Origin: Ariolimax columbianus
Lineage: Eukaryota > Mollusca > Gastropoda > Stylommatophora > Arionidae
Length of the DNA stretch: 64,000 nt
NCBI GenBank assembly: GCA_036924085.1
Contig: JAVGWX010000007.1
Coordinates: 101,712,236-101,776,235, forward strand
Direction: 5' to 3'
In this document: in pieces, positions 1-10,718 of the stretch
How positions within the stretch are numbered: position 1 is the stretch's first letter
How the letters are laid out: each line of letters begins with the position of its first letter
The notes under the pieces: generated by a model
The model's database searches: none
Told to the model about the DNA's origin: nothing
The model's input: only the letters and a program-made list of their open reading frames with translations
Made by a program: the position numbers and the translations under genes

Positions 1-60
1 TGCGTATATCGAATTCAACAAATGAAAACATGCTAGCTAATTGATTCTGACAATCGACAG

Positions 61-275
61 GACTTCCTGGCCTCCAAGGGCTTCGTTCACCGGGACCTGG
101 CGGCCAGGAACGTGTTGGTGTACGCTGACAAAATCTGTAAGATTGGCGACTTCGGTTTGGCGAGGTTCATCTACGATGATGCTGTTTATGTCAACAGACG
201 TGGAGGACGGCTTCCAGTCAAATGGATGTCTGTGGAAGCCATTTTTGATATGTCGTTCTCAACGGCCAGTGATGT
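61..275 (+). CDS. Receptor tyrosine kinase, exon a (catalytic loop to activation segment)
   Basis: Internal exon of a protein tyrosine kinase, probably of receptor type, which transfers phosphate from ATP to tyrosines of partner proteins and of itself. Read from base 61 it gives 71 codons plus 2 bases. The translation contains the catalytic loop HRDLAARN, the magnesium-binding DFGLAR, an activation segment with two tyrosines (FIYDDAVYV) and the P+1 stretch [12 protein letters not shown], then SDV. The AAR form of the catalytic loop is typical of receptor and other non-Src tyrosine kinases. The acceptor is CAG at 58-60 and the donor is GTGAGT from 276. The exon stops after two bases of the valine codon of SDVW, and exon b supplies the third base and the tryptophan. 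The usual APE motif reads SVE here, keeping the structural glutamate. The N-lobe, transmembrane and extracellular parts lie before the window. The subfamily is not resolved; FGFR, RET and Tie-like kinases are the closest by eye. Confidence 0.93.
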
Positions 276-514
276 GTGAGTATAGATCTGTCAGTCTGTT
301 TGTCTGTCTACAGCTCAGACCCGCGCATTTCGACCAGTAATGTGTGAGGATAGAACTGTCGGTCTGTCTGTCTGTCCACAGCGCACGCCCGCCCAATTCG
401 TCATTATTATACAGGATGTTCTGCAATGCATTCTGCACCCAGCAACACACTGCATCCGTTGACAGCACGCATCTGTTGGGTACTGCTTCCATATCATTTC
501 GATGTCCGTAGTCT

Positions 515-600
515 ACCTGCGTGGCATAGGGGTGGAACTCGCTCGCTTTTTACAATCTTAACGCACCGGGTTCGATACCAACCGTTTCCAGTTTGCCAGA
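515..600 (+). repeat. tRNA-like SINE head, decayed
   Basis: A perfect RNA polymerase III B box, GGTTCGATACC, lies at 569-579. About 50 bases upstream is an A-box-like TGGCATAGGGGTGG. The spacing fits a tRNA-derived SINE. No cloverleaf or clear tail was found, so a functional tRNA is unlikely. Confidence 0.4.
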
Positions 601-1040
601 CACTAATTTTTTATCTCTGGCGATTGCTTCTCCACGTACAAAAAGTAATGACAACAGTCTATACTGCACACCTGCCAAGGAACTTATAACACCGAAATAG
701 ATGGCGGTTGTAAAAGACGACGTTCTGTAGACATGTTACTTAATTTTAGTCTACCTGCAAGTTGTATGTTGTTAGAATGGTTTGTCTAGGAAAACTGTTT
801 TCCCAGTAATATTTGTTTTTTTGGGTGTACATAGATTTGTGCATCTCTTGGGTGAGATGTAATTGTGTACTAGCATGCTCCTCTTGCACTGATGTTCCCT
901 AGACATAACCTTGTCGGGCCCCAGCTCACACACATATCTTGCGGGGGAGGTTGAGTGCATTGGAGAGAAGCAGTAACCTTTTATAGATTAGCAGAGGGCT
1001 ATAATAAATAAATCATACTTATGATATGAATCACATTTAA

Positions 1041-1463
1041 TACTACTACATTCTACTACATTCTACAACATTCTACAACATGCTACTACATTCTACTACA
1101 TTCTACTACATTCTACAACATTCTACAACATTCTACAATATGCTACTACATTCTACTACATTCCACTGCATTCTTCAACATTCTACTACATTCTACAACA
1201 TTCTACTACATTCTACAACATTCTACTCCATCATACTACATTCTACAACATTCTACTACATTCTACAACATTCTACTACATTCTACAACAATCTGAAACA
1301 TTCTACTACATACTACTACATTCTACAACATTCTACTACATTCTACTACATTCTACAACAATCTGAAACATTCTACAACATACTACTACATTCTACAACA
1401 TTCTACTACATTCTACTACATTCTACAACATTCTACAACATTCTACAACATTTTACTACATTA
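1041..1463. repeat. 10-bp tandem array (TTCTACWACA), about 42 units
   Basis: The unit TTCTACTACA or TTCTACAACA is repeated with almost no length change, so the 10-base period stays in register throughout. It ends in an AT-rich stretch at 1464-1490. Confidence 0.95.
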
Positions 1464-1499
1464 TATTATATATAATAAAAACAACTTTATTAACGTGTC

Positions 1500-1830
1500 C
1501 AGCACACATCCAAACTTCTCAGCATCACGCTGTCGGCAGCTAAAGATGTTGCTGACTTAATTGCATCTCATCGTCTGCCTTTGACAGTTGAAGACTTACT
1601 TATGGAAGAGGAACAAAGAAGGCTACACATTGAAGTGGAGTCTACTGATGATGATGATTCAATTACCATCTAAGATATGTCTACGAAAGAATTGTAAACG
1701 TATTTCCTTGATTGAAAAACGAGGGGCTGGTTTGGAGAGGTTGATTCGAACTCGAAAGACGTCCTTTAGTGACCCTAAGTGTGTCCGACAGAATGCCATG
1801 TGACACGGCCATTGTTTGAGGAAGGAAGCG
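1500..1830 (+). pseudogene. Possible decayed DNA-transposon transposase C-terminus
   Basis: A reading frame with several stops gives DVADLIASHRLPLTVEDLLM followed by an acidic EVESTDDDDS stretch. It resembles the acidic C-terminal region of Tigger/pogo-type transposases (DLI..., then EDLL or EELL, then E/D-rich). No catalytic DDE residues or terminal repeats are visible. The call rests on weak pattern similarity and could be wrong. Confidence 0.3.
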
Positions 1831-1867
1831 CCAATCCGTGAAGCACGGCTCGTTGTTGTTGTTGTAC

Positions 1868-1960
1868 GTTAAACTGGTTGTATACAGACTCTATGGAGTC
1901 TTCTAAACCAGTATAAAAACATTACATTAAGTTAATAAGTTACCACAGTCACACTCGATA
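1868..1960 (+). mobile_element. 3' end fragment of a CR1-like LINE
   Basis: The segment CTGGTTGTATACAGACTC followed by TTCTAAACCAGTATAAAAAC and a TTAAGTTAA tail matches the 3' terminus of the LINE on the minus strand at 36315-37560. A third copy lies at 54047-54112. This is a 5'-truncated insertion or a SINE sharing that tail. Confidence 0.7.
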
Positions 1961-2214
1961 GTAACTAAATGGATCAAGTTCTGGACAGCCTTCAACATGA
2001 GCTCAAAACACAATACTAGCTTCTTCATCCAACTCTCCACCATCAAAACAAATTAAGATTAGCTGGGCCTTAGAGGACGAGTCTCTACGATATCCTTCAA
2101 TGGGGTAAAGACAGAAATATTTTAAAATAAACAAGCAATGTGATATTCATTTGACGTTCGTATTGTTGGTTGCTCACTTATTAAATTATAGTGCAGACAG
2201 GATTTTAGACTTTA

Positions 2215-2358
2215 TATGCGGTTACTCGACCTACGGCTATTGTCATATTACGGTTATTGTCGACCTTCTGTTATTGTTAATGTACGGTTACTGTCGACCT
2301 GCGGTTTTTGTCGATGTTCGGTCATTGTTAATCTACGGTTATTGTTGATCTACGGCGA
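2215..2358. repeat. Degenerate 17-bp tandem array
   Basis: About eight diverged units resemble TACGGTTATTGTTGATC. Divergence between units is high, so this looks like an old array. Confidence 0.75.
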
Positions 2359-2950
2359 TGCCACAGCAGCGAGCCCATGGTTTTATAGTGGGGCATGACC
2401 TTTTCATCTTGCGAAAAGGGAAATAACATGTCACCCGAGATGAAGCTAGGCTAATTACTTGTATTACCTCCCTTTACATATCTAAACATTTTCGGTGCAT
2501 ACATTTTTCCTTTTCCTTTCTTTTGGCAAGGATCGAAATCCTAAACCGTTGTAGATGTTCCTGCATGAAGCTGGCATCAGTTGTCACATGGTCAATACTA
2601 GTGCTGTGGCTCTTGTGTGGACCTGCATGGAACAGACTACCATAAAAAATTGCTACAGCTAATAATATCGTTCAATGAGGTTTCTCATTATGAATCCGCT
2701 ATTCTCGGCGATTAGATTTTGGGGATTTTAGAGTAGTAGGTCCTATGGCGTTCCTTCTATCCCTGTCAGAAGCCAGAAATGTATCTGGTCCATTCCCGGC
2801 CGAAGGAAGCAATCTATGATAATATGAAAGGAACAGTCCAATTTGATGGCAGCATATCACAGACAATCATTCAACTGCGCATACCCACATGTCTTGGATT
2901 TATCCATTAAGAGGAAACTTTTGACAGTCAAGATCAACTTTAAAGTAAAT

Positions 2951-4121
2951 GCTCTCAGAAACCAAGGCATCTCTGAAACCAGGGCACTTCTTAAACCAGG
3001 CCATCTCAGAAACCAAGGCATCTCAGAAACCAGGGCACTTCTGAAACCAGGCCATCTCAGAAACCAAGGCATCTCAGAAACCAGGGCATCTCAGAAACCA
3101 CGGCAACTCTAAAACCAGGGCACTTCTAAAACCAGCGAACTTCTGAAATCAGGGCACTTCTGAAACCAGGGCACTTCTGAAACCAGGGCACTTCTGAAAC
3201 CAGGGCACTTCTGACACCAGGGCACTTCTGAAACCAGGGCACTTCTGAAACCAGGGCACTTCTGAAACCAGGGCACTTCTGAAACCACGGCACTTCTGAA
3301 ACCAGGGCACTTCTGAAACCAGGGCCCTTCTGAAACCAGGGCACTTCTGAAACCAGGGCACTTTTGAAACCACGGCACTTCTGAAACGAGGGCACTTTTG
3401 AAACCAGGGCACTTCTGAAACCAGGGCACTTCTGAAACCAGGGCACTTCTGAAACCCGGGCACCTGACACCAGGGCACTTCTGAAACAAGGGCACTTCTG
3501 AAACTAGGGCACTTCTAAAACCAGGGCACTTCTGACACCAGGACACTTCTGAAACCAGGGCACTTCTGAAACCAGGGCACTTCTGAAACCAGGGCACTTC
3601 TGAAACCAGGGCACTTTTGAAACCACGGCACTTCTGAAACCAGAGCACTTCTGAAACCAGGGCACTTCTGAAACCAGGGCACTTCTGAAACCAGGGCACT
3701 TCTGAAACCAGGGCACTTCTGAAACCAGGGCACTTTTGAAACCACGGCACTTCTGAAACCAGGGCACTTTTGAAACCAGGGCACTTCTGAAACCAGGGCA
3801 CTTCTGAAACCAGGGCACTTCTGAAACCAGGGCACTTCTGACACCAGGGCACTTCTGAAACCAGCGAACTTCTGAAACCAAGGCACTTCTGAAACCAGGG
3901 CACTTCTGAAACCAGGGCACATCTGACACCAGGGCACTTCTGAAACCAGGGCACTTCTGAAACCAGGGCACTTCTGACACCAGGGCACTTCTGACACCAG
4001 GGCACTTCTGAAACCACTGCACTTCTGAAACCAGGGCACTTCTGAAACCAGGGCACTTTTGAAACCACGGCACTTCTGAAACCAGGGCACATCTGAAACC
4101 AGGGCACTTCTGAAACCAGGG
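2951..4121. repeat. 17-bp tandem array (CAGGGCACTTCTGAAAC), about 69 units
   Basis: The unit is repeated for 1.17 kb with scattered substitutions (CAGGGCAC, CACGGCAC, TGACACC variants). Because 17 is not a multiple of 3, each minus-strand frame cycles through the same 17-residue peptide every 51 bp. That explains the long spurious open frames here. Confidence 0.97.
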
Positions 4122-4440
4122 CCGAGGACACTAACAAAGACTGCAGCACTGCCGTTACGCTTGACCAATGTCCAGTATATGTTCCGGCAGCAAGAGTCCG
4201 ACAGGGCGACCAGCATCACTCCAAAGCTCTCGGGGGGATTTTCCAACAATTAGGCTGGACAGAGATTTTCACATAGATGACGAGTGGCCCACCCATTTAC
4301 AACTTGCAGATGGCGTCGTGCTTATCCGTCACACAATCGAGGAAGCCCAACAACCAATGGACCACTAACATTTGAAGATAAATAAAAGTAAAACGCAGTG
4401 CCTCCAGAATCCCTAGCAGGCCAAGCAGGACATCAATCTT

Positions 4441-4538
4441 AGAGAGGAAACTATTCATGAAGTAAACTCTTATATCTACCTAGGCCAAGAGAGAGGAAAC
4501 TATTCATGATGTCAACTCTTATATCTAGCTAGGCCAAG
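4441..4538. repeat. 49-bp tandem duplication inside LINE coding sequence
   Basis: Two copies of a 49-bp segment beginning AGAGAGGAAACTATTCATGA start at 4441 and 4490. They duplicate the part of the RTE relic that encodes EVNSYIYLGQ. Confidence 0.85.
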
Positions 4539-4630
4539 AGGTAAATACTAACCAGATTATCGACCACGAAATCATTAGACAACAAAAAGCAGCTTGGTTT
4601 TCCTTTAAGGACATTAAGCCAATACTCAAA

Positions 4631-4714
4631 GAGATGAAAGACACCACGACTAGAGATGAAAGACACCACTATGAGAGATGAAAGACACCACTACGAGAGA
4701 TGAAAGACACCACG
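4631..4714. repeat. 22-bp tandem array, 4 units, inside LINE relic
   Basis: GAGATGAAAGACACCAC starts at 4631, 4653, 4675 and 4697, an exact 22-bp period. Confidence 0.88.
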
Positions 4715-4930
4715 GCAAGCTTACACATTATTAATTCCATGGTCATTCCAGCAATGATTGACGAATGCGAGGTCTGGAACGTGCGGAAAACAGATGATAC
4801 GAAGCTGAGAGTCCCTGAGAGAGCAATGGAACGTGCATACTAAAATGTCAAATAAGGAACAAGATCTGAAACGAAGAAATTCGACATCAAACTTTGTTTC
4901 GGGACGTTGTGATAGCAGCGATATCTCTAG

Positions 4931-5075
4931 GTGGTAGGCATGTGGTAGGCATATGGTAGGTATGTGGTAGGCATGTGGTAGGCATGTGGTAAGCATGTGA
5001 TAGGTATGTGGTAGGCATGTGGTAGGCATGTGGAAGACATGTGGTAGACATGTGCTAGACATGTAGTACGCATGC
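4931..5075. repeat. 11-bp tandem array (GGTAGGCATGT)
   Basis: About 13 units with A/G and T/C exchanges sit just after the RTE relic. The array ends in CATGCTGG. Confidence 0.9.
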
Positions 5076-5404
5076 TGGACAACAGATGGACAAGTAGAAT
5101 ACCGTCTTGATGGCCCTATGCCTGTACACGTTCACAGGCCCGTCCACCTATGCGATGACGCGATGGACTGACCACACACTTAAGTCTGCATTGGTACAGC
5201 GTTGCAACAGATCACGACACGTGTACAATATTGTTGGCTTCCTCGCGTGCAGCCTGACACCGAATATAATGTCATGTCACTAACATGTAGTATTTGCAGT
5301 TGTGTTAAGGAAGAATGCGTCCAGGCCCCAACCCTATTCGGAATCTTCTTTGAACGTTACTGAAGCAGGTATTCGGTAACGCAAATGATGGAATCTACCT
5401 TCAC

Positions 5405-5935
5405 ACTCGGTTGGAAGGTTGGCTGTTTGACCTTGCATGGCTCAAGGTCAAACTGAACATCATTAACATCGCTGCCATGAACTTGCTATTAGCAAAGCTG
5501 ATGATGTTGCAATTGTCCCCCATTAGTCAGCATGAACTTCAGAGATTGATGGATCGATTCCCCAGGCGTGCAAAGATCTTGGTCTCACTTTAAGTCTCAA
5601 CAAAACAAATGTGCTAAGACAGGAAGTTGATGCGACACCAACTCTTAACATCGACGGCTATCAATTTGCAGCTGTGCTCAAATTTACGGGCCTGAAATTT
5701 CCCTAAAAGATACGTTCTCTCTAGACCCAGAAGTTGACAGTCGCATTGGCAAAACTGATGCTACATTTGCTCGTCTCACAAAGTGTGTTTGCGAAAACCC
5801 TAAACTCACAATTAAATCCAAGGCCATGGTTTACAGCTAAAATATTTGTAGTGAAACGTGATCAACTTGTGTCAGACAAGAGCTCATGTGTAACACCTTC
5901 CATCTAAGGCGTCTGCGGTCCATCCTACTGTAAGC
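5405..5935 (+). pseudogene. RTE-type LINE reverse transcriptase relic (second copy)
   Basis: With frame changes the sequence reads ADDVAIV, SQHELQRLMDRF, LGLTLSLNKTNVL, TLNIDGYQF, KFTGLKFP (YLGS region), DPEVDSRIGK, DATFARLTKCVCENPKLTIK, KAMVYS and TFHLRRLRSIL. This is the palm-to-thumb order of RTE-like LINE polymerases. Several stops and indels make it non-functional. The 53-bp array starts right where this homology ends. Confidence 0.8.
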
Positions 5936-5948
5936 AGAACACGAAGGC

Positions 5949-6276
5949 ACTGGACATGGGTCTGACATCCTGGCCAGACAACAAGACAGCAGACTGATGG
6001 AAGTGGACATAGGTCTGACATCCTGGCCAGACGACAAGACAGCAGACTGATGGAAGTGGACATGGGTCTGACATCCTGGCCAGACGACAAGACAGCAGAC
6101 CGATGGAAGTGGACATGGGTCTGACATCCTGGCCAGACGACAAGACAGCAGATCGATGGAAGTGGACATGGGTCTGACATCCTGGCCAGACGACAAGACA
6201 GCAGACCGATGGAAGTGGACATGGGTCTGACATCCTGGCCAGACGACAAGACAGCAGATCGATGGAAGTGGACATT
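5949..6276. repeat. 53-bp tandem array, about 6 units
   Basis: The unit begins GGAAGTGGACATGGGTCTGA and contains CATCCTGGCCAGACGACAAG. Units differ by one to three bases. It abuts an RTE LINE relic. Confidence 0.95.
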
Positions 6277-6732
6277 GAAGACCTTTCTCGGACAGGACCA
6301 CAAGAAACTCTTGCAAACAGAAGAAATGAAAAGTAGAAAGAACCCAAACTCAGAGTTACCACTTCAAAGTAACATCATCCTGTAGTCATTCATGACTGAA
6401 AGGGGCTACTGTAGTAAGTTATGATTGCAAACGACTGAAAGGGGCTACTATGAAACTAGCATCAGAGTTGTTCGTCCATGTCCAACCTCAGGCACATCTA
6501 TACCAGCCCTCTTCTCGTCAGACGTAGTAGGCATAATTGTTGCTGCCGGTCTGACCAAGCTTGAATCTCTGACATTTACTGCACACTATATTTATCTATC
6601 ACCTGCTTCTTTCAAAATTACTGGTGCTGCTGTCTCTTGTAGTATGGTGAGGATGTTAATGATGATGACATGGAGAAAATGAAACAAAAAGAAACGGAAA
6701 ACATTAAAATAACAATTCATTACTCTCCTCAG

Positions 6733-6870
6733 TTGGTCTTTTGGTATTTTGCTGTTCGAGCTGGTGACGCTGGGAGGGACACCCTACCCTACCATAGCAA
6801 CCAGAGACCTGCTGTCAGAGCTTCAGCGAGGGCACAGGATGTCCAGACCAGAAAACTGCTGCACCGAGAC
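6733..6870 (+). CDS. Receptor tyrosine kinase, exon b (kinase C-lobe)
   Basis: The first base completes the split valine codon left by exon a, giving [18 protein letters not shown]. The rest reads [20 protein letters not shown] and [10 protein letters not shown], then two bases of the next codon. WSFG, the E.xTLGGTPYP loop and the GHRM.xPENC segment are the conserved subdomain IX-X region of receptor tyrosine kinases. The acceptor is CTCCTCAG before 6733 and the donor is GTGAGT at 6871. The 138-bp length and the phases (needs 1 base, leaves 2) match exons a and c exactly, so the three pieces form one continuous kinase C-lobe. I see no stop or frameshift. Confidence 0.95.
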
Positions 6871-6989
6871 GTGAGTAGCTCTTGCATCAATGGTCTGTCT
6901 GAGTGAAATGATCGTCGATGTCATCTAATATTGTTGGCTGTCATAAGCGCACATGTCATGTGTTGTTTTATGTTCGTGGATGTCAACTA

Positions 6990-7290
6990 TCATTTCCTGT
7001 TTTCATAAGTGCGTGCGTCATAACTGGGACTGTCGGCTGTCGTACGCGAACAAGTCACGTTCGTATTGACTATGCCATGGAAGTGTGCGATTAAGGGCAG
7101 TGGGGATATGACTGCGCCTGTCTCGCCCCATGTGTTGGTCTGTGTAAGTCCGTATTGTAGGATGTCTCCGTCATCTATCCACCTGCTAGGAGACCTTCCT
7201 CGAGCCTTATAAACAGTCGTCTTGTTATTTGCGTTCCTTGCTAGATGACCAAGCTGTATTCTCATGAGATGATCGAACCATTTTATTTCG
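6990..7290 (-). pseudogene. RTE-like LINE C-terminal relic
   Basis: The minus strand reads KWFDHLMRIQLGHLARN, then YKARGRSPSRWIDD and LTQTNTWGET. This follows the post-reverse-transcriptase tail of RTE-like elements (WFGHL.R, GRPRxRWIDD, then a W or LA.DR segment). It is a 5'-truncated fragment. The neighbouring 7353-7490 piece belongs to a different LINE. Confidence 0.65.
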
Positions 7291-7352
7291 GCTATTCATC
7301 TTTTTGAGTGTTAGGCAATGTTAGGAAATTTCCCTCTCCCCCCACCCCCCCC

Positions 7353-7490
7353 GATCAGATACATGGAACACTTTATATGCAACCAAACAACAATTAACAA
7401 ACACGTACAGATACCATTTCGTGGCATTGGGCCGAGGAACGAGAGCCAACATGCTGCAGGATCAGTAACAGCAAACAACACCAACTTGAG
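7353..7490 (+). mobile_element. 5'-truncated LINE 3' end (Nimb/I-like, AAC-type tail)
   Basis: The frame reads SDTWNTLYATKQQLTNT and ends VALGRGTRANMLQDQ then TAA at 7466-7468, followed by CAGCAAACAACACCAAC. The same C-terminus (PDTWNTLYGTRQQLINT, then MALGRRVRDRMLMDT and a stop) closes the LINE at 51445-53528. Only the last 40 or so codons are present. Confidence 0.8.
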
Positions 7491-7689
7491 ATGATCGTAT
7501 TTATGTTTATTTCCAGGTTTTGTTCTGGCCTCAAGGGAACCATGTTATGAAGATGTTTCTAGAGAATTCCAGAACAGATAAATGGCAGTTCATGTGCATG
7601 CCACAATATCTTTCCGACAATATAGTATTTAAGTTTGGTTAGCAGATGAACTTCCCCTTAACCACCCTCACTCACGTATTCTTTCCGTT

Positions 7690-7870
7690 ATACTTCTTCT
7701 TCGTTCGTTCTCAATCTGCCGCTACCAAGCCCTGAACGTTCTCAATCTCCCGCTACCAAGCCCTGAACGTTCTCAATCTCTCTCGCTACCAAGACCTTAA
7801 AAGGACTTTGCAAGTAGCAGGATGTTGTCCGGAGAACGGTGTGCGTCGTGTCGTAGTTTACAGCTTGACT
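7690..7870 (-). mobile_element. LINE-like 3' end with GAA tail, carrying a 31-bp triplication
   Basis: The minus strand ends in GAGATTGAGAACGAACGAAG with a GAA tail. The same element end is at 60950-61065 (minus) and partly at 32765-32810 (plus). Here the CGTTCTCAATCTCCCGCTAC segment occurs three times at a 31-bp spacing; the 60.9 kb copy has it once. Confidence 0.65.
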
Positions 7871-8645
7871 AAGATATTTGAACCTTTCGGTCTGAGACAT
7901 CCGACTTCAGCATAACATTTATGGGAACCTGGTTAGCCATCCCTCTTTCATCACTTCTACTTAGTCAGTCTGATCTGTTGCAGTCTATTATCCAGGATGA
8001 CCACGTGGTGGAAGTGTAGAATGGTCTTGGCAGCTATAGATCACTGGCCCTGACAGCTTATTCATGCTAGGCATCGAGCCCAGGCTTATGATCAATACAA
8101 GATCCATATATGCTGGTTGTCTACTGATGACACCCCCCACCAGAACAATCGCTTGTTCTGGGTTGACCATGTCAATTAAAGATCCGACAAACTGAGTTTA
8201 GAGGCGCTCAAACGGGACACTATATTTGGATCTGAGGGGTGTGAGGTGGGGGGTGTGGCAGGCAGTGGATATTGATATTGGGGACACTGGATTTGAATGT
8301 GAGAGGGATACTACAATCCAGTGAATCTATAAACACGGAGGAATGACGGCTGCAGACTTGTATAAGATGAGGTCAAGTTTATTCTAGAGCAGTTACTGTC
8401 ATCAGGGATGAAGTGTTAGGTACTTGACTGTAATTCGTCTTAGATTTTGTGGGAGGTGAATTAATCCGTTTCTCCCTGCTGTCTGGAATCTAATTAAGTC
8501 ATATGCAGCTGGACAGACAGGACTGTATGCTGAGTGTCAAACATAATAGAGCCAGAATTTCCTTCCTACCTTGTCGTAAGACTAAAGAAAGTTGTGAAAG
8601 GGGTTGGCAACCTCGCTAACAATCATTGCCAGAAAACCACATCAC

Positions 8646-8877
8646 TGGAATCCAGCTTTCACAAAAACTGGAATCCGGCTTTCACAAAAACTGGAATCCG
8701 GCTTTCACAAAAACTGGAATTTGGCTTTCACAAAAACTGGAATCCGGCTTTCACAAAAACTGGAATCCGGCTTTCACAAAAACTGGAATCCGGCTTTCAC
8801 AAAAACTGGGGCGGCTTTCACAAAAACTGGAATCCGGCTTTCACAAAAACTGGAATCCGGCTTTCACAAAAACTGGT
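8646..8877. repeat. 23-bp tandem array, 10 units
   Basis: The unit is TGGAATCCGGCTTTCACAAA plus AAC. One unit is shortened at 8809-8828 and one carries TTTGG for CCGG. Confidence 0.95.
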
Positions 8878-9284
8878 TAGAACATTTGCTTCACATATTT
8901 GAGTGACAGTGCAAGACCTTCCGTGTCGGGAACGGGGCTTGAAATTGGTCCCTTTCCAACGGCAGTGAAATAATCTAACTGCTCTGCCACTCCGACGCAC
9001 CCTAAATACAGACAAAATGTTCATAAAACAGACAGAGAGTAATAAACTCGGGTAGTCTGTGAACCTGACGGTTCATGAACCTGGAATTCGGGACTGCAGA
9101 CATTCCATAAAGCTCAGAATATATTCGGAGGGCAGTCCATAAACCGGGATTCGATGAAATCGTCAGGAATGTTTGCTTCATGAATGTCTGTACACCAAGA
9201 CCAGGTCTGAGAGAAGATCGGGTTTCTAGCCCCAAGACCAGGTCTGAGAGATGATCGGGTTCTCTGCATCACTTGATTTGTCGG

Positions 9285-9720
9285 GCCAATCTAGTGAATA
9301 TATTGATCTACAGCTTTGTATAGGAGAGCAATCTAGTGAATAAATTGCTTTTTTAACTTTTAGTATGACAATCTAGTGAATAAATTACCGTACTTTATAA
9401 CTTTGAACGTATATACTATCAAGTGAAATAATCAATCTGAAGCTTGAAGTATAAGGACATGTTAGTGAATACATTACTTAATAACTTTGGGTGTAAATAC
9501 AATCTAGTGAATAAATTGCTTTATTATTTTATGTATCAAACCAATCTATTGAATAATTTATTTCTGTCTGTGTCTGATCTACCAATCCACAGACTATATT
9601 AGTTGATGGCTCAGCATGTCAGAACAATCTAATGTACACTGTACTTGATGGCTCGGTATGTCAGGCATTCTAATGTATACTTTAATTTGTGACTTGGTAT
9701 ATTAGGACAATTCTATGAAT
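9285..9720. repeat. Loose repeats of CAATCTAGTGAATAAATT
   Basis: The motif or close variants recurs at irregular 50-70 base intervals. It is probably an old, decayed array of a unit near 60 bp. Confidence 0.55.
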
Positions 9721-9904
9721 ACTATACTTGATTGCATACCAATATGGCTAGCTACAAGTGTCAAAACAAGCCTAGTCAAGGTCAGAAATTTATTTTATGA
9801 CACGGTTTAGTTGTGCGATGGCTGTCTTACTCTCTGTGTCGGGGAGCCTCACAAAGTATTGGACCAGTAATTAGTCGCTATAGAAGATCTAGCTCATTCG
9901 TTCG

Positions 9905-10055
9905 TTGCCATGAGATCCAACAAAGTACATGGCTCTTGCATTCCATGAGATCCACCAAAGTACATGGCTCTTGCATTCCATGAGATCCATCAAAGTACAT
10001 GGCTCTTGCATTCCATGAGATCCACCAAAGTACATGGCTCTTGCATTCTTGGATA
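9905..10055. repeat. 35-bp tandem array, 4 units
   Basis: The unit contains CCATGAGATCCACCAAAGTA followed by CATGGCTCTTGCATT. The units are nearly identical. Confidence 0.93.
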
Positions 10056-10117
10056 ATTGTACAAATGTTCGGTATCTTGGGTGGCTCACATTCGCAGACA
10101 TCGTTGTCCGCATATTC

Positions 10118-10718
10118 CCATTTTGTCAAGTTCGATCGACACCAGTACACTCCCAGTTTGTCAAGTTCGATCTACACCTAGACACTCCAATTTTGTCAAG
10201 TTTGATCTACACCTGGGCACTCCCATTTTGTCAAGTTCGATCTACACTTTGACACTCCCATTTTGTCAAGTTCGATCTACACTTGGACACTCCCATTTTG
10301 TCAAGTTCGATCGACACCTGGACACTCCCATTTTATCAAGTTCGATCTACACTTTGACACTCCCGTTTTGTCAAGTTCGACCTACACCTGGACACTCCCA
10401 ATTTGTCAAGTTCGATCTACACCTGGACACTCCCATTTTGTCAAGTTCGATATACACCTGGACACTCCCATTTTGTCACGTTCGATCTACATCTGGACAC
10501 TCCCATTTTGTCAATTTCGATCTACACCTGGACACTCCCATTTTGTCAAGTTCGATCTACAGCTGGACACTCCCATTTTGTCAAGTTCGATCTACAACTG
10601 GACACTCCCATTTTGTCAAGTTCGATCTACACCTTGACACTCCCATTATGTCAAGTTCGATCGACACCTGGACACTCCCACTTTGTCAAGTTCGATGGAC
10701 ACCTGGACACTCCCATTT
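10118..10718. repeat. 35-bp tandem array, about 17 units
   Basis: The unit contains CCATTTTGTCAAGTTCGATC followed by TACACCTGGACACTC, with frequent single-base variants (CTGG, TTGG, CTTT). It has the same period as the array at 9905-10055 but an unrelated sequence. Confidence 0.96.

Larger units (their letters stand above)
4140..4850 (+). pseudogene. RTE-type LINE reverse transcriptase relic
   Basis: Translation in shifting frames gives VRQGDQHHSKALGGIFQQL (the RQGD segment of RTE-type reverse transcriptases), LQLADGVVLI in place of the FADD/VVLI core, EEAQQ, KINKSKTQC, EVNSYIYLGQEVN, RQQKAAWFSF and later VIPAM...ECEVWNVRKT. This is the order of motifs in RTE/BovB-like polymerases from the catalytic palm to the thumb. 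Stops, frameshifts and two internal tandem duplications (4441-4538, 4631-4714) break it. The 17-bp array abuts its 5' side. Confidence 0.75.
276..6732 (+). other. Intron between RTK exons a and b
   Basis: The intron is 6457 bp, from GTGAGT to a pyrimidine-rich CTCCTCAG acceptor. It holds minisatellites and decayed LINE copies listed separately. I see nothing recognisable in 600-1040, 2360-2950 and 6280-6720 beyond ordinary AT-rich intronic sequence. Confidence 0.85.

Noticed and set aside
3109..4249. Minus-strand frames of 244-346 codons in the 17-bp array
   Set aside because: The 17-bp period gives the same peptide in all three frames. The protein is a by-product of the array.
8925..9003. 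tRNA-like SINE on the minus strand (GTGGCAGAGCAGTTAGATT and CCAATTTCAAGCCCCG)
   Set aside because: The B-box-like part is poor and no second copy was found, so it was not listed as a feature.
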